This document shows positions 40,579 through 50,800 of a stretch of 64,000 bases of DNA, one piece after another (position 1 is the first letter of the stretch; each line of letters begins with the position of its first letter). The stretch is taken from contig CAZAZQ010000004.1 in assembly GCA_964489705.1 (NCBI GenBank), positions 62,001-126,000 on the forward strand, given 5' to 3'. The notes beneath the pieces are model-generated. The model did not search any database, was not told the DNA's origin, and saw only the letters and a program-made list of their open reading frames with translations. The DNA is from CAZAZQ01 sp964489705 (GTDB lineage Bacteria; Zixibacteria; MSB-5A5; GN15; FEB-12). Position numbers and translations under genes: made by a program.

Positions 40579-42111
40579 ATGTATTTCCTTTATTCTATGA
40601 AGAGCAATGCTACCACATACAGCTTGGGCGTCCGGTTGGCGCATCTTTCTTGGATTATTCTCCTCCCGCTTCTTCTGCTGACAGGGCTGCGTTTGGCATG
40701 GTACGACCATCAACTTTTTTCCGCCGAAATAAACCGATTTCTTGACGCTCTCACCCTGACAGGTAAGGTTTTCTTCCTTCACGCTCTTTCCGGGATTCTC
40801 TTTTTGGTCGGAACAGTTTTTTACCTTCTCAACCTCCACGCCACCGGCGAGAGCCGACGCCTCCTTCTGCTTTTTTTTGACAAGACATACAGTTTCAAAA
40901 AGAAAATCCTCTATCTCTTCACCGTGGCGATGGCGGGAATGTCGTTTTTGAGCGGGGTGACGCTTTACTCCGGGCTCTATATCGGCGTGGAAGGATACCT
41001 GCTGATGAAGTACCTCCATTACTACAGCGCCGTCTATCTGGTGGGATTTACTTTTTTTCACATTATTGAAGTATTCTCTAACCGACAGACCAACGTTGCC
41101 GCTCTCTTCTGGGGTGAGCGTCGTCCCGGCTGGAGAAACGATAAAGTCGTCCTTGTAACGGCCGGGGTAGCGCTTCTTATCGGCGGAATAATTTATTTCC
41201 TGCTTGACTGGAATCCTACCCTCCATTGTCAAAACCGGAACCGTTCCATCACCATTGACGGCAGGGAAAGAGAAATCGAATGGTTGGGCGTTGATTCGGT
41301 CACGATGGAAGCGGCGTGGGGAAACAACTTCGCCGACGGCACCACCCGAATAACGGTCAAGAGCTTTCACGATAAACGATATATCTACTTTCTCATTCGT
41401 TGGAGCGACCGCACCCGCTCGTATAACCGCCATCTAGTAAAAACCGACAGCGGCTGGGAGAAAGAACGCTCCGCCTACCCGGATATTTTCGGGGAAAGCA
41501 TTTACGCCGAGGACAAAGTGGCGCTGTCATTTCGACGTGATGACGACGGGTGCGCTTCCACCTGCCATATCCGCACGAACGGCAAAGCGGGGTTCCACTA
41601 CACCGGCGGCGACACGATAGATGTCTGGCAGTGGATGGCGGTCAGCACCAACCCGGCATGGGAAGCCGAGGACGGCTGGTGGGGAAAGTTCGTCGATGAC
41701 AGTGTCGGCGGGCGTCACCTTGACAACCTCGCCAAGGGAAGCCACCGTTCTAATCTCAACGAAGAATGGAAGCAGCCGTATTTCCTTCCTACCCACTGGA
41801 CCATCAACAATTGGATTTGGTTCGGCAGTAACGAATACCTTCCTTACCACCCCGAACTGGACACCTTTGCCGTCGGAGCGCGACTGCCGGGGGTGTTGGT
41901 GGCACCCACGACCGGCGATCGGGGAGATGTACAAGCCCGTGGGCATTGGCGAAACGGCGTGTGGACAGTCGAGTTCGCCCGTCTTCTCACCACCGGTTCT
42001 CCCGTGGATGTCGTTTTCAAGGGGACGGTCTATCTCGGCATCGCTCCCTTTGATAACGCTGAAAACAAACATGCTTTTCACCTGCCGGCTATCAAACTCA
42101 CCATCGAGTAA
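40579..42111 (+). CDS. cytochrome b561-like / ethylbenzene dehydrogenase-type haem protein
   Basis: 510 residues. The N-terminal half (about 15-210) has five membrane helices with paired His (RLAHLSW, FFLHALSG, KYLHYYS, FFHIIEVF), typical of b-type haem membrane anchors. A soluble C-terminal domain (about 215-510) resembles the haem-binding EB_dh domain (AWGNNFADGTTRITVKSFHD, EDKVALSFRRDDD). It contains CASTCH (325-330), a C-x3-C-H variant of a c-type haem site. It probably passes electrons between the quinone pool and a periplasmic partner. Start ATG 40579, or 40597; GAAGGA sits unusually close to the first. It stands alone between a repeat gap and a convergent terminator. Confidence 0.75.
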   Translation: MYFLYSMKSNATTYSLGVRLAHLSWIILLPLLLLTGLRLAWYDHQLFSAEINRFLDALTLTGKVFFLHALSGILFLVGTVFYLLNLHATGESRRLLLLFFDKTYSFKKKILYLFTVAMAGMSFLSGVTLYSGLYIGVEGYLLMKYLHYYSAVYLVGFTFFHIIEVFSNRQTNVAALFWGERRPGWRNDKVVLVTAGVALLIGGIIYFLLDWNPTLHCQNRNRSITIDGREREIEWLGVDSVTMEAAWGNNFADGTTRITVKSFHDKRYIYFLIRWSDRTRSYNRHLVKTDSGWEKERSAYPDIFGESIYAEDKVALSFRRDDDGCASTCHIRTNGKAGFHYTGGDTIDVWQWMAVSTNPAWEAEDGWWGKFVDDSVGGRHLDNLAKGSHRSNLNEEWKQPYFLPTHWTINNWIWFGSNEYLPYHPELDTFAVGARLPGVLVAPTTGDRGDVQARGHWRNGVWTVEFARLLTTGSPVDVVFKGTVYLGIAPFDNAENKHAFHLPAIKLTIE

Positions 42112-42114
42112 GGC

Positions 42115-42157
42115 AGAAAAAAGCCGGATTGCCTTCCATGGGGAAAACAACCCGGCT
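42115..42157 (-). terminator. terminator of the DUF4340/Gld-like operon
   Basis: On the minus strand AGCCGGGTTG pairs with CAATCCGGCT (one G-T pair), followed by six T. It is 27 nt past the DUF4340 stop and just beyond the convergent cytochrome stop. Confidence 0.85.
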
Positions 42158-42183
42158 GACGATTCTTCCAATTATATCAAAGG

Positions 42184-43551
42184 TCAGGCTTTCTTCTTCT
42201 TGCCCACCAAATCTTTCCGCTTCAGTTTGAGCTTCTCGAAACTGTCGTTCGAAATGACATAGTACCAATCGGCGAACCGTTCGTTCAACTCGTCGCTTAT
42301 CCGCTTCCCGGCATCCACTTTCTGCTGCCACTTGTCGTGTTCTTCTTGGAGTTTTTTGTTTTCTTTGTCCGCTTCCGTCCAGGTACTGTCGGGTTTTTTG
42401 AGAAAATCGGTGTTTTTGGGTTTCTTCGGCTCCGGGAAGGTGTTTTTGTCGAAGTGAGTGGTAATAAACAAGTACCGATTTTGCGAGGCTCCGTCTTTCT
42501 TGGTGCCGCTCTCGTCATCCACTCCCGCCGTGACGGCTAACCCCGAACCGTAGACCACTTCCCCAAAACGCAAGGTATAGACCACCCCGTCGGTAGTGTG
42601 GACTTGAACCTCTCCTTCGTTGGAAAGGAGCTGCCCGTCTTTGGCAAAGTAAAATCCTTTGCTTTGCAACGAGAGGGCATCCGCTTGCGAGATGGTCTGT
42701 TCGCCGGAGCTCTTTTTCAAGCTGGCGGAAAGTCCTTTCGGTTTGGGGCGTACCCCGACAATGGTCAGCTCGTCAAGAGCACTCAGCAGCTCTTTCATCT
42801 TGGTTGAGTCAACCACTTCATTCGTTTTCATTTTATCGGCGCGCCACTTCCCGTCTTGGCGGGTCAGGATAACTTTATCCCGATTGATCACCGACAAGGT
42901 ACGCTCGTTGATGGAATAATCCCGCAGTTCCACTCGATCGATTTTGTTTTTGTCTACCTTGAGCAAGTCGGTATCTATCCAATCCTTGAAGTCGGTGGAA
43001 AGGTCGATATTCACCCGCGCCGCATATATCCGTTTCTGATCGGGAAGGCGGACGAAACGAAACCCTTCTCTCCCCTCCACCGGCTTGCCGATGATAATAT
43101 CCGCCAGAACAACGTCATTTTTCCCTTTGATGGTCACCCGCTGTCCGCGCCCGGTCAAACCGGCCGTTTCATCGAGCGGGTCGATGACGCCGCAGATCTC
43201 GTGGTCGGCGATGTTGTCGGAGCGGAAGTCGTCCTTCTTGAGGTCGATGACTCCTGCAGCCGTTTTCGCCAGTCGGTCTTTCGCATCGGCGGGGTAATTG
43301 TGGTGAGAAGGAATCGTCCATTGCCCGTCTTTGAAGGTTACCTTGAAGGGACGAGCGGAACCGGTCTCTTCATCGAAGTCGATAACTTCCAAGGTCAACG
43401 CCGCATTGGGATCGGTAAACTCCGGAAAGAACGGTTCTCCCTGGTCAAGAAACGCATTCGGGGTAATCCGTTTGGGGGCAAAAAGAAACGCCAATACCGC
43501 CAACCCGATGGCAACGCCGACATACCATATGGTCTTTTTCGTTTCCTTCAT
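42184..43551 (-). CDS. DUF4340 domain protein
   Basis: 455 residues. One N-terminal membrane helix (about 7-25) is followed by a repeated DUF4340 beta-alpha region (FKVTFKDGQWTIPSHHNYPADA; VILTRQDGKWRADKMKTNEVVDS) and a Lys-rich C-terminal part. DUF4340 proteins are regularly encoded after Gld-type ABC permease/auxiliary genes. The role is unknown, probably periplasmic or envelope-facing. It starts 3 nt after the preceding permease gene. Confidence 0.85.
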   Translation of the reverse strand: MKETKKTIWYVGVAIGLAVLAFLFAPKRITPNAFLDQGEPFFPEFTDPNAALTLEVIDFDEETGSARPFKVTFKDGQWTIPSHHNYPADAKDRLAKTAAGVIDLKKDDFRSDNIADHEICGVIDPLDETAGLTGRGQRVTIKGKNDVVLADIIIGKPVEGREGFRFVRLPDQKRIYAARVNIDLSTDFKDWIDTDLLKVDKNKIDRVELRDYSINERTLSVINRDKVILTRQDGKWRADKMKTNEVVDSTKMKELLSALDELTIVGVRPKPKGLSASLKKSSGEQTISQADALSLQSKGFYFAKDGQLLSNEGEVQVHTTDGVVYTLRFGEVVYGSGLAVTAGVDDESGTKKDGASQNRYLFITTHFDKNTFPEPKKPKNTDFLKKPDSTWTEADKENKKLQEEHDKWQQKVDAGKRISDELNERFADWYYVISNDSFEKLKLKRKDLVGKKKKA

Positions 43552-43554
43552 GAC

Positions 43555-46245
43555 TTAGCTCCTCAACCTTCTGGAGGCGGCAGCTCCTTCCCGTTCCCGT
43601 TGGCGTCTCCGCACGAATATCCATACCCCCGCCACAAAGACCGGAATGGGGGGCAACAGTACCGCCAACGTCTTTATTCGTGTCTGGATGCGCCGAATCG
43701 CCGCTTCCATATTTTCTTTACTGGCGGCGATGCGGGCTTCTTTTTTCGCTTCGATGTTCGCCTTGAGCACCTCGAAACGACGGTTCTCCACTTCTTGAAG
43801 ATTCTGTGCCATAATCTGCTTGGTCTTAGCGTCCAAGTCGGTGCGGTTGCGGACCTCGTCGACTTTTTCATTCAAACGTCGTTGCGCTTCCGCCAGCGCT
43901 TGCTGGGCTTCCGCCTCCGCATCTTTCTCTTCCTGTATCCGCCGTTCGATGAATTTCTGCGTTTGCGCTTCCACCGTTTCGAGCGTCCGGTGCTTGACGC
44001 GCTTCTTCCGCAGCGCAATGAACGACTCGTCGCCGACCAAGATGTCCATGCAGTTCAAGAAGAAGTGGATGTTGTCGAAGTTGAGATTTTCGATTCCCCG
44101 TTCGCGAATCTGGAAGAACTGGTCGGAGATAAAATCGATGTCGGCGATGAGGATGGCGTTGATATTTTCAGCAGGAGAGCTGTCTACCGCGGCGGTGTCA
44201 TCACTCTCTTTCGGCTGAGACGAACCGAAAATCTGCGCTGCGAGAATATATGTCTCGCTGGTCGGCATCCGGCGGACGTTCCGGTTCAAGTTGAAGCCCA
44301 ATCCGAAAAAGCCCCGGCGCACCAATTGGTTGTACGGCAACACCCCGGAAATCCGTCCGCTTCGCAGCAACGGTTGGAAATCAAATTTCCCGCTGACCGC
44401 TTTGAAGAGGTAGCCGGGGTAGAGCATGACCAACTCCTGCAAACCGGCGCTCGCCTTGTTCATTTCGTTGAAGGCTTCGGTCGTTTCATTCCCCTGGCTG
44501 ACGAACACCACCTCCGGCGGAAGCTGCGCCAGGTCGGGGTGAGGGTTGTAGTCGTCCCAGACGATTTGGGTCGAGTTCCAATTCACCCCCAGCGCCGCCA
44601 TCAAGGCGTGGATGTCACCTTTCGGTTTGGGCTGAGGTCCTTGATTGCGCATGAACGGATTTTGCTGCGCCTCGCTGGGGAGAATCGGTGACAAACTAAT
44701 GTTGAAGGTCGGCAGCGGATCCACCAGCATCAAAGTGGGATGTCCGGCTAAGATATATGCCCGGAGATTGTCCATCTCTTCCTGCGAGAGCGACGAGGGC
44801 AGCACCACCAGCAAGCCGTCCAACTCTTCGGTGATAGAATCGCTTGCCGAAATGGGCACCACTTCATATTGCTTCTTCAGCTCCTCCACCACAGGCCACG
44901 AGGGGGTGCTGCTCATGGTGGTAAAGTCGAACCCGCCGAACAGCTTGGCGGCAGTGGTAAGCACCCCGACTTTCTTTCGCTGGCTGTTTGCCACCACCCG
45001 AATGCTGCGCACCAACTCGTACTCAACCGGCAGCCCGCGATCGAAGAAGGGAATGACCTCTTCGCTCGCGCCGCTGGTAAACGCAATGCCCATAAAGAGC
45101 TTGGAGGTACTGGAACGAGCGCTCTCGGTCACCAATACTTCCCGCGGCGTAATGCCGAATTTCTCGCGGGCGTCCCGCGCTTCTTGGGTGTACGGCTCGG
45201 TATCGTGAATAAGCACTTGCACCTTGTCACCTGCCACGGCGGAGATCTCTTCCAGCTTGCCCAGCAGGTTTGCCCGGGTCTCGACAAAACCGCGCGGAAC
45301 CTCGGGACTGATGAAAGCCTGAATCAACACCGGTCGATCGTCGGGAAGTTCTTTCAACAGCTTTTTCGTCTCCGGCGAGAGAGAATACAACCCTTCCGCT
45401 GTGACATCCAACCGCAGCGAGGGTCTGCCGATGAGGGAATTGATACTGATGACCGCCACCACGACCGCCGCCGCCCGAACGAACTGGTGCACCCAGAACT
45501 TGTACCCGCCCGCTTCGAGAGGCCAATGACGGCGGCTGAGGAGAACGACGTTCAAGTACAACATCACGGCAGCCACCGACACAAAGTAAAGCACTCCGGA
45601 AAAGGAGATGACACCGTGAGCAAAGTCGTTGAAGGCGCGAAACACGCCCAGCGGTGCCAAAAACTCTTGCAATCGGTCGCTGAGCACCCAGGTTGCCGAA
45701 TTAACAAAGACGAAAAAAGAACAGAAAAGAGCACCCAGAATGAAGCCGACCGTCGTGTTTGCCGTCAAGAGGGACGCCAGCATTCCCACCGACAAAAGGG
45801 CCGCGCCGATGAGCCAATAGCCGACGTAGTTGGCGAACATCAACCCGATATCGGGGCGACCCAGCCAAAACAAAACCACCACGTGGCTGATCGACAATGC
45901 CAACGAAATAGTGTAAATCCCCAGCACCGCCAGATATTTCCCTAGCACGATTTCCACATCCGTCGCCGGGAGCGTAAGCAAGAGTTCATCGGTGCCGCGC
46001 TTGCGCTCTTCCGCCCAGACACTCATGGTAAGTGCCGGAATAAAGAACAGCAGTAAATACGGCAAGAAGGCGTTGAGCTGGTCGAGGTTGGCTAAGTTGT
46101 TGGCGAAAAACCGTTCCTGCCAAAACGCCGCCGCCGCACTCAAAAAGATAAACAACGTGATAAAGACGTATCCGGTCGGATTGCTGAAGTACGAGCGCAG
46201 ATCACGTTTTGCCAAAACCCAAATAATCCGTGTGTTTATCGTCAT
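43555..46245 (-). CDS. GldF-GldG fused ABC permease / auxiliary protein
   Basis: 896 residues. The N-terminal 240 residues form an ABC-2 permease of six helices (KRDLRSYFSNPTGYVFITLF at the start, GldF-like). A further helix at about 255 leads into a GldG-like region (PDDRPVLIQAFISPEVP, VLITES-type strands, GLLVVLPSSLSQEEMDNLRAYILAGH) up to about 750. Then come a long coiled coil rich in Ala, Glu and Gln and a final helix near the C terminus. In Bacteroidetes GldF and GldG are separate proteins linked to gliding. Here they are one chain, as in many non-gliding bacteria. It overlaps the ATPase gene by 4 nt. Confidence 0.88.
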   Translation of the reverse strand: MTINTRIIWVLAKRDLRSYFSNPTGYVFITLFIFLSAAAAFWQERFFANNLANLDQLNAFLPYLLLFFIPALTMSVWAEERKRGTDELLLTLPATDVEIVLGKYLAVLGIYTISLALSISHVVVLFWLGRPDIGLMFANYVGYWLIGAALLSVGMLASLLTANTTVGFILGALFCSFFVFVNSATWVLSDRLQEFLAPLGVFRAFNDFAHGVISFSGVLYFVSVAAVMLYLNVVLLSRRHWPLEAGGYKFWVHQFVRAAAVVVAVISINSLIGRPSLRLDVTAEGLYSLSPETKKLLKELPDDRPVLIQAFISPEVPRGFVETRANLLGKLEEISAVAGDKVQVLIHDTEPYTQEARDAREKFGITPREVLVTESARSSTSKLFMGIAFTSGASEEVIPFFDRGLPVEYELVRSIRVVANSQRKKVGVLTTAAKLFGGFDFTTMSSTPSWPVVEELKKQYEVVPISASDSITEELDGLLVVLPSSLSQEEMDNLRAYILAGHPTLMLVDPLPTFNISLSPILPSEAQQNPFMRNQGPQPKPKGDIHALMAALGVNWNSTQIVWDDYNPHPDLAQLPPEVVFVSQGNETTEAFNEMNKASAGLQELVMLYPGYLFKAVSGKFDFQPLLRSGRISGVLPYNQLVRRGFFGLGFNLNRNVRRMPTSETYILAAQIFGSSQPKESDDTAAVDSSPAENINAILIADIDFISDQFFQIRERGIENLNFDNIHFFLNCMDILVGDESFIALRKKRVKHRTLETVEAQTQKFIERRIQEEKDAEAEAQQALAEAQRRLNEKVDEVRNRTDLDAKTKQIMAQNLQEVENRRFEVLKANIEAKKEARIAASKENMEAAIRRIQTRIKTLAVLLPPIPVFVAGVWIFVRRRQREREGAAASRRLRS

Positions 46246-47021
46246 TCCGCACCCCCGTTCTCCGATTGCGAGAGCGACGGTTTTCCGTAACCGGTCAAGC
46301 GATAGAAGGTCTCTTCCAGAGAGCCGTCCTGCTTGAGTTCGGTCGGCGTCCCGTCAAAAAGCAATCTTCCTTCGTGCACCAGCAGTACCCGCTCGGCGAT
46401 GGCTTCCACTTCCTGAAGAATGTGCGTGGAAATCATGATGGTTTTCGATTTCCCCAATTCGCTGATGTTGGTACGGAAATCCCGAATTTGGTTGGGGTCC
46501 AACCCTGCCGTCGGCTCGTCCATAATCAACACGTCGGGATCGTGCAACAACGCCTGCGCCAATCCCACCCGTTGACGATAACCGCGGGAGAGTTTCCCAA
46601 TCGGCTTTTCCAGGACATCTTGAAGGGCACAGATTTCCTTGACCGTTTCCAGTCGCTCCGTCAATCGTTCGCCCTCCAAGCCCCGGGCTTCACCGAAAAA
46701 CCGCAACAGCTCCAGAGGAGTCAACTCGTCGTACAACGGGCCGTCTTCGGGCAAATAGCCCAAATGACGGGAAGCGTCGAGACGCTGGCTATGAACATCG
46801 TATCCGGCGATGTATGCCGTTCCTTCGCTTGCCGAAAGAAAACCGCTGAGAATTTTCATGGTGGTTGACTTTCCGGCGCCGTTGGGCCCCAAGAAAGCGA
46901 CGATTTGACCTTTCGGAATGCGGAAGGTAATGTCCTTAATCGCCACGAACGACCCGAAGTACTTGGTCAACCCTCGAGCTTCAATCATGGTCGAGTTTGC
47001 TGTCTCCGTCACCAGGTCCAC
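46242..47021 (-). CDS. ABC transporter ATP-binding protein (GldA-like)
   Basis: 259 residues from GTG 47021, or 248 from ATG 46988, which begins with the usual MIEARGLTKYFG. Walker A GPNGAGKST, signature LSRGYRQRVGLAQAL, Walker B VLIMDEPTAGLDP and the H-loop STH are present. It energises the fused permease/auxiliary protein downstream. It is the first gene of a three-gene operon ending at the terminator near 42130. Which start is used is unclear; neither has a strong Shine-Dalgarno. Confidence 0.9.
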   Translation of the reverse strand: MDLVTETANSTMIEARGLTKYFGSFVAIKDITFRIPKGQIVAFLGPNGAGKSTTMKILSGFLSASEGTAYIAGYDVHSQRLDASRHLGYLPEDGPLYDELTPLELLRFFGEARGLEGERLTERLETVKEICALQDVLEKPIGKLSRGYRQRVGLAQALLHDPDVLIMDEPTAGLDPNQIRDFRTNISELGKSKTIMISTHILQEVEAIAERVLLVHEGRLLFDGTPTELKQDGSLEETFYRLTGYGKPSLSQSENGGAE

Positions 47022-47382
47022 CTCACAAGTTACTGAGAGTCCATACCTTTATTCCCATTTATTACCAATGCGTAGATGATAAAAATGTACCCTTGTTTTC
47101 CTGCTGCCGTCAAGGAGGTATTCTATTCCACACCGTTTCATTTCCTCCGACACACAATCACGCTGCAACAAAAATTATATCTTTTGCTTTTCAAGGGAGT
47201 TCCAAATTATTTTTTGCCCATCACTGCTGCTCATCTCTTTCTCCGGAAGGTCACCTGACAACAGAAGACAATAGTCAGTTTTTTCTTGCAAAATACAAGG
47301 TAATTTCCCATAAATGGGATGATTCGCCTCATCGACAACAAGATTTCGCTGGACTGAAAATTAAAGAATAGGAGGCTGACAA
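47022..47382. other. gene-less AT-rich stretch
   Basis: 361 nt between divergent genes. It is AT-richer than its surroundings, and the short frames in it show no coding character. GGAGG (47371-47375) belongs to the small membrane protein gene. No clear promoter pair was found. Confidence 0.5.
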
Positions 47383-47658
47383 GTGGTCTTAAAACATATC
47401 GATGCCCTTTCATTAGCCAAGGTGTCGGGTGCGTTGTATGCCTTGCTCGGTTTCATTGCCGGACTTTTTATGAGCCTCTTCGGGGCTATCTTTTCGATGT
47501 CTTCCGGACACATGGGCGGCTTAATCGGTGGAGTCAGTATGATTATTTTCTTCCCCATCCTGTATGGCATCCTCGGCTTTCTCGTCGGGGCGCTCGTCGC
47601 CGTGCTCTACAACTGGATAACGAAATACACCGGCGGCATCAGCATGGATTTTGAATAA
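47383..47658 (+). CDS. small two-helix membrane protein
   Basis: 91 residues from a GTG start with GGAGG 7 nt upstream. Two membrane helices (about 12-40, KVSGALYALLGFIAGLFMSLFGAIF; and 52-78, MIIFFPILYGILGFLVGALVAVLYNW) and a short amphipathic C terminus (ITKYTGGISMDFE). Similar small proteins, loosely like DUF3566, occur widely but have no known role. A soluble interface or partner is not evident. It is likely monocistronic, since repeats and palindromes follow it. Confidence 0.75.
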   Translation: MVLKHIDALSLAKVSGALYALLGFIAGLFMSLFGAIFSMSSGHMGGLIGGVSMIIFFPILYGILGFLVGALVAVLYNWITKYTGGISMDFE

Positions 47659-47660
47659 AA

Positions 47661-47715
47661 AATCGACGCGTCGATTGTAGAAAACTATTCTCATCGCCGG
47701 AGGAGATTCTCCGGC
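47661..47715 (+). repeat. perfect palindrome and family B-like hairpin
   Basis: AATCGACGCGTCGATT (47661-47676) is a perfect 16-bp palindrome just after the small membrane gene. GCCGGAG GAGATT CTCCGGC (47696-47715) is a perfect 7-bp hairpin with a GATT centre as in family B. Confidence 0.65.
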
Positions 47716-47780
47716 AGGAGAGGCTCTTCTTAGATCTGACGGCAGCCCCGCTCTCATCAAAGGAGAAGCGTCTCTCCTGC
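47714..47780 (+). promoter_or_regulatory. long hairpin in the sensor-kinase leader
   Basis: GCAGGAGAG (47714-47722) is the exact reverse complement of CTCTCCTGC (47772-47780), enclosing a 49-nt loop. It lies about 110 nt upstream of the kinase ATG and could structure the leader RNA. No known riboswitch was recognised. Confidence 0.4.
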
Positions 47781-47891
47781 TTGTCTTATGTGATACCCTC
47801 ATCAGTTCAGGGCGTACCTCCCCCTGTGTGTATTGACTTATCAGCAGAGGGGGCTATATTGTCAGGTGAAAACCAGCATCGAGTTACAAGC

Positions 47892-50800
47892 ATGAAAAAA
47901 AGTATCGTTTTCATCATATTTTTTCTCATAGGGTGGGGAATACTTTTCACCGAGGCGTCGTCCGCCGAAGTGAAACACTCCCGCCTTGATCCGGTCGATG
48001 ACCCGTATATGCTCCCCTACCGCTTTACCACCACGTTCAAATATTCCGTGCCTCGGCGAAAGAGAGCCAAATATGCTCAATGGTACGTCCCGATCGACCT
48101 TTTCAACGACGGAAAACTGGACCTTTATGTTGTCACTAACGACTGGCGCCAAAGAGATACGTCGAGCAATATCCTTTTCTTTCGGGGAATCATAGAAAAC
48201 AAAACCATTTCACAAGTCAATGTCAGAACCCCCTATTTTTTCAACAACTATCCCTTCGATTACGACTGCGACAATGTCGTTGAAGTGGCGGTTACGTACC
48301 GATGGCACGACTCGCTCTGGCTTGAAATTCTCGACCCGTTCGACAAAAGCATTTACAAGCGCCTGTTAGTTGCCGGCAGAGACCACGACGGCAACGGTTT
48401 TTGGGACGGCAGCGGGTTGGTCGTCGCACTGTTCGATGTGAACCATGACGGGTACATGGAGATATTCGCCTCCATCGACACCGGCTATGATCTCTACCCG
48501 CGAAAGCTCGTTTGTATCGACTGGTTCAACGACACTCTCCTCTGGGAATTCAACATCTCCGGCACTTTCGGCAAGGAGCAGATCGCCGTCACTCGTCCTT
48601 CTCCCACCGACGAACCGCTGGTGATTTTCACTGTGACGTCAAAAGGCAACGCCGCCCGAGCCGGGGACATGGATGATAACCATGCGTATCTTATCGTCCT
48701 CAACCTTAAAGGAAAGCTTTTATGGAAGAAAATCATCGGTGGGACGTTCTTCCGCAGCGACCTTAATCTGTTCGATTTCAACCATGACGGAACCAAAGAC
48801 ATTTGCATCGTTAACCGAAAAGAGCGGAAAAGACCGGGGAGCCCTGACCAGTATTTGTATACCAACTCCCTCAAGGTTTTTGACAAAAACGGAAAATTGC
48901 TGAAGGCTCTTCCGTTCAAAGAGGAAACGCTTATTCGCGAACTCACGGTACTGGACCTCGATGATAACGGACATCCTGAACTCTACCTCTCCTTTTCCGA
49001 CCATTCCCTCATGGTGCTGAATGACCAACTCGAAACGACTCGCAGCATCCAATGCTATGCTCTTCTGAGTGTCCTCGGCGCGTATGATTTTATCGGTTCC
49101 CGTGAAAAAGAACTCATCATCCAAACCTTCGACAACAACAAACTCTGGCTGCTGGATAGCGACTTCAAGCCCTTGGCACAATTTACCAGTTTGGGGAGAT
49201 TCGGCCTCAAAGATTTTACCGCCTATCGGAAAGCCGACGGACATTACGCCATCATCCTCGGCACCGACAACGGTCACACCACCTACTTCCTGTCGCTGAC
49301 GAAAAGCCCGTGGAACACAATCTTTTTCCGTCAGCCCCTGGTGACGTCTCTGGTGACATTCGTCCCGATGAGTTTGGTCATTCTGCTTATTTGGTACAAC
49401 TGGTACCGGACTCGCAAACAAAAACAAGTTATTTCCCGACAACGCGACCGCTTGGACTCCGCCTTGGCGGAGCTGAAAGCGGCACAATCAAAGCTTGTTG
49501 CCATCGAAGAATACCGAAAAACGTACGACGCTCTCAAAGAACGGCTCCGCTATGAAGAAGCATTGGCATACTGCTCGAAACAACTGGTGGAAATCCCCGA
49601 CCTGCACGAAGTCTTCAACCTGGTGGTACGGAAACTCTGTTCCGCGGTTGACGTCAGCCGCGCTTACATTTTCAAAAATATCGAAGACCTGAAATTAGGG
49701 ACGTGCATGAGTCAAATCGTCGAAGCGGTGGCGGAAGGCATCGAACCGCAAATCGACAATCCGGTACTCAAACTCTTCCCATATTCCCAAGCCTCCTCGT
49801 ATTTACTGGAAACTCTCCAAGCCGGGAAGCCGTACCGCGGCATCGTCCGAGAATTACCGGAGAGCGACCGAGCTGTCTTGGAAGAACAAGGAATTCGTTC
49901 GTTGATTATTCTTCCCATTTACACAGAACGCAAGCTGTGGGGATTCATCGGCTTCGACGACTGCAAACAGGAGCGGGAATGGAAGGATGAAGACGTCCGC
50001 CTTTTGCAGACCATAGCGGAAATGCTCGGAGCGGCTATCGGGAGAAAACAGGTCGAAGAGTCTTTGGATTTCGAGCGGCGCCAGTTGGTTTCCATCTTCG
50101 ACAGCACCGCCGAAGCGGTCTACGTCAGCGATCCGGAGACGTATGAAATCTTATACGCCAACGAAAAAATCAAGGAGCTGTTCGGCAATTGTATCGGGAA
50201 AACCTGCTATGAAGTTTTTCAGGGGCTCGACTCACCGTGTTCCTTCTGCACGAATAAACACATCTTTGGAGAAAACGTCGGTAAGCCGTATATCTGGGAA
50301 TTCCAGAACGTGCTCACTTCTCGTTGGTATCGCTGCATCGACCGGGCGATCCGTTGGCCCGACGGCCGCATGGTGCGCTACGAGTTAGCCATTGACATCA
50401 CCGACCGAATAAAGGCGGAGGAAGCGCTCCGGGAAAGCGAAGCTCGGTACCGCACCCTTTTCGAAAACGCTAACGATGCTATCTTCTTGGAAACCGCCGA
50501 CGAGCAAATCATCGCCGTCAACCGCAAAGCCTGCGAACTATCCGGCTATTCGCGGGAAGAATTGCTGAAGATGAAGACGCGCGATCTGAAACCGCCCGAG
50601 GAAAAAGACAGACCCAAGCATGAAATCTATACTCACCCGGAAAAGAGCTTTCAACAACCGGAGGAACGGGTGCTCCTCCGCCGGGACGGCGTACGGGTCT
50701 TTACCGAATTTTCCATCACCTCGCTGAAAGTCGGCGGGGAAACCCTGTTTTTGTCCATCCTCCGGGATATAACGGAGCGGAAAAAAACCGAAGCCCGTGA

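Noticed and set aside
42856..44691. 611-residue plus-strand frame opposite DUF4340 and the GldG region
   Set aside because: Composition typical of an antisense frame in a GC-rich gene; the minus-strand proteins have clear domains.
47714..47780. Known riboswitch before the sensor kinase
   Set aside because: Only simple inverted repeats are seen; no conserved riboswitch core could be matched.
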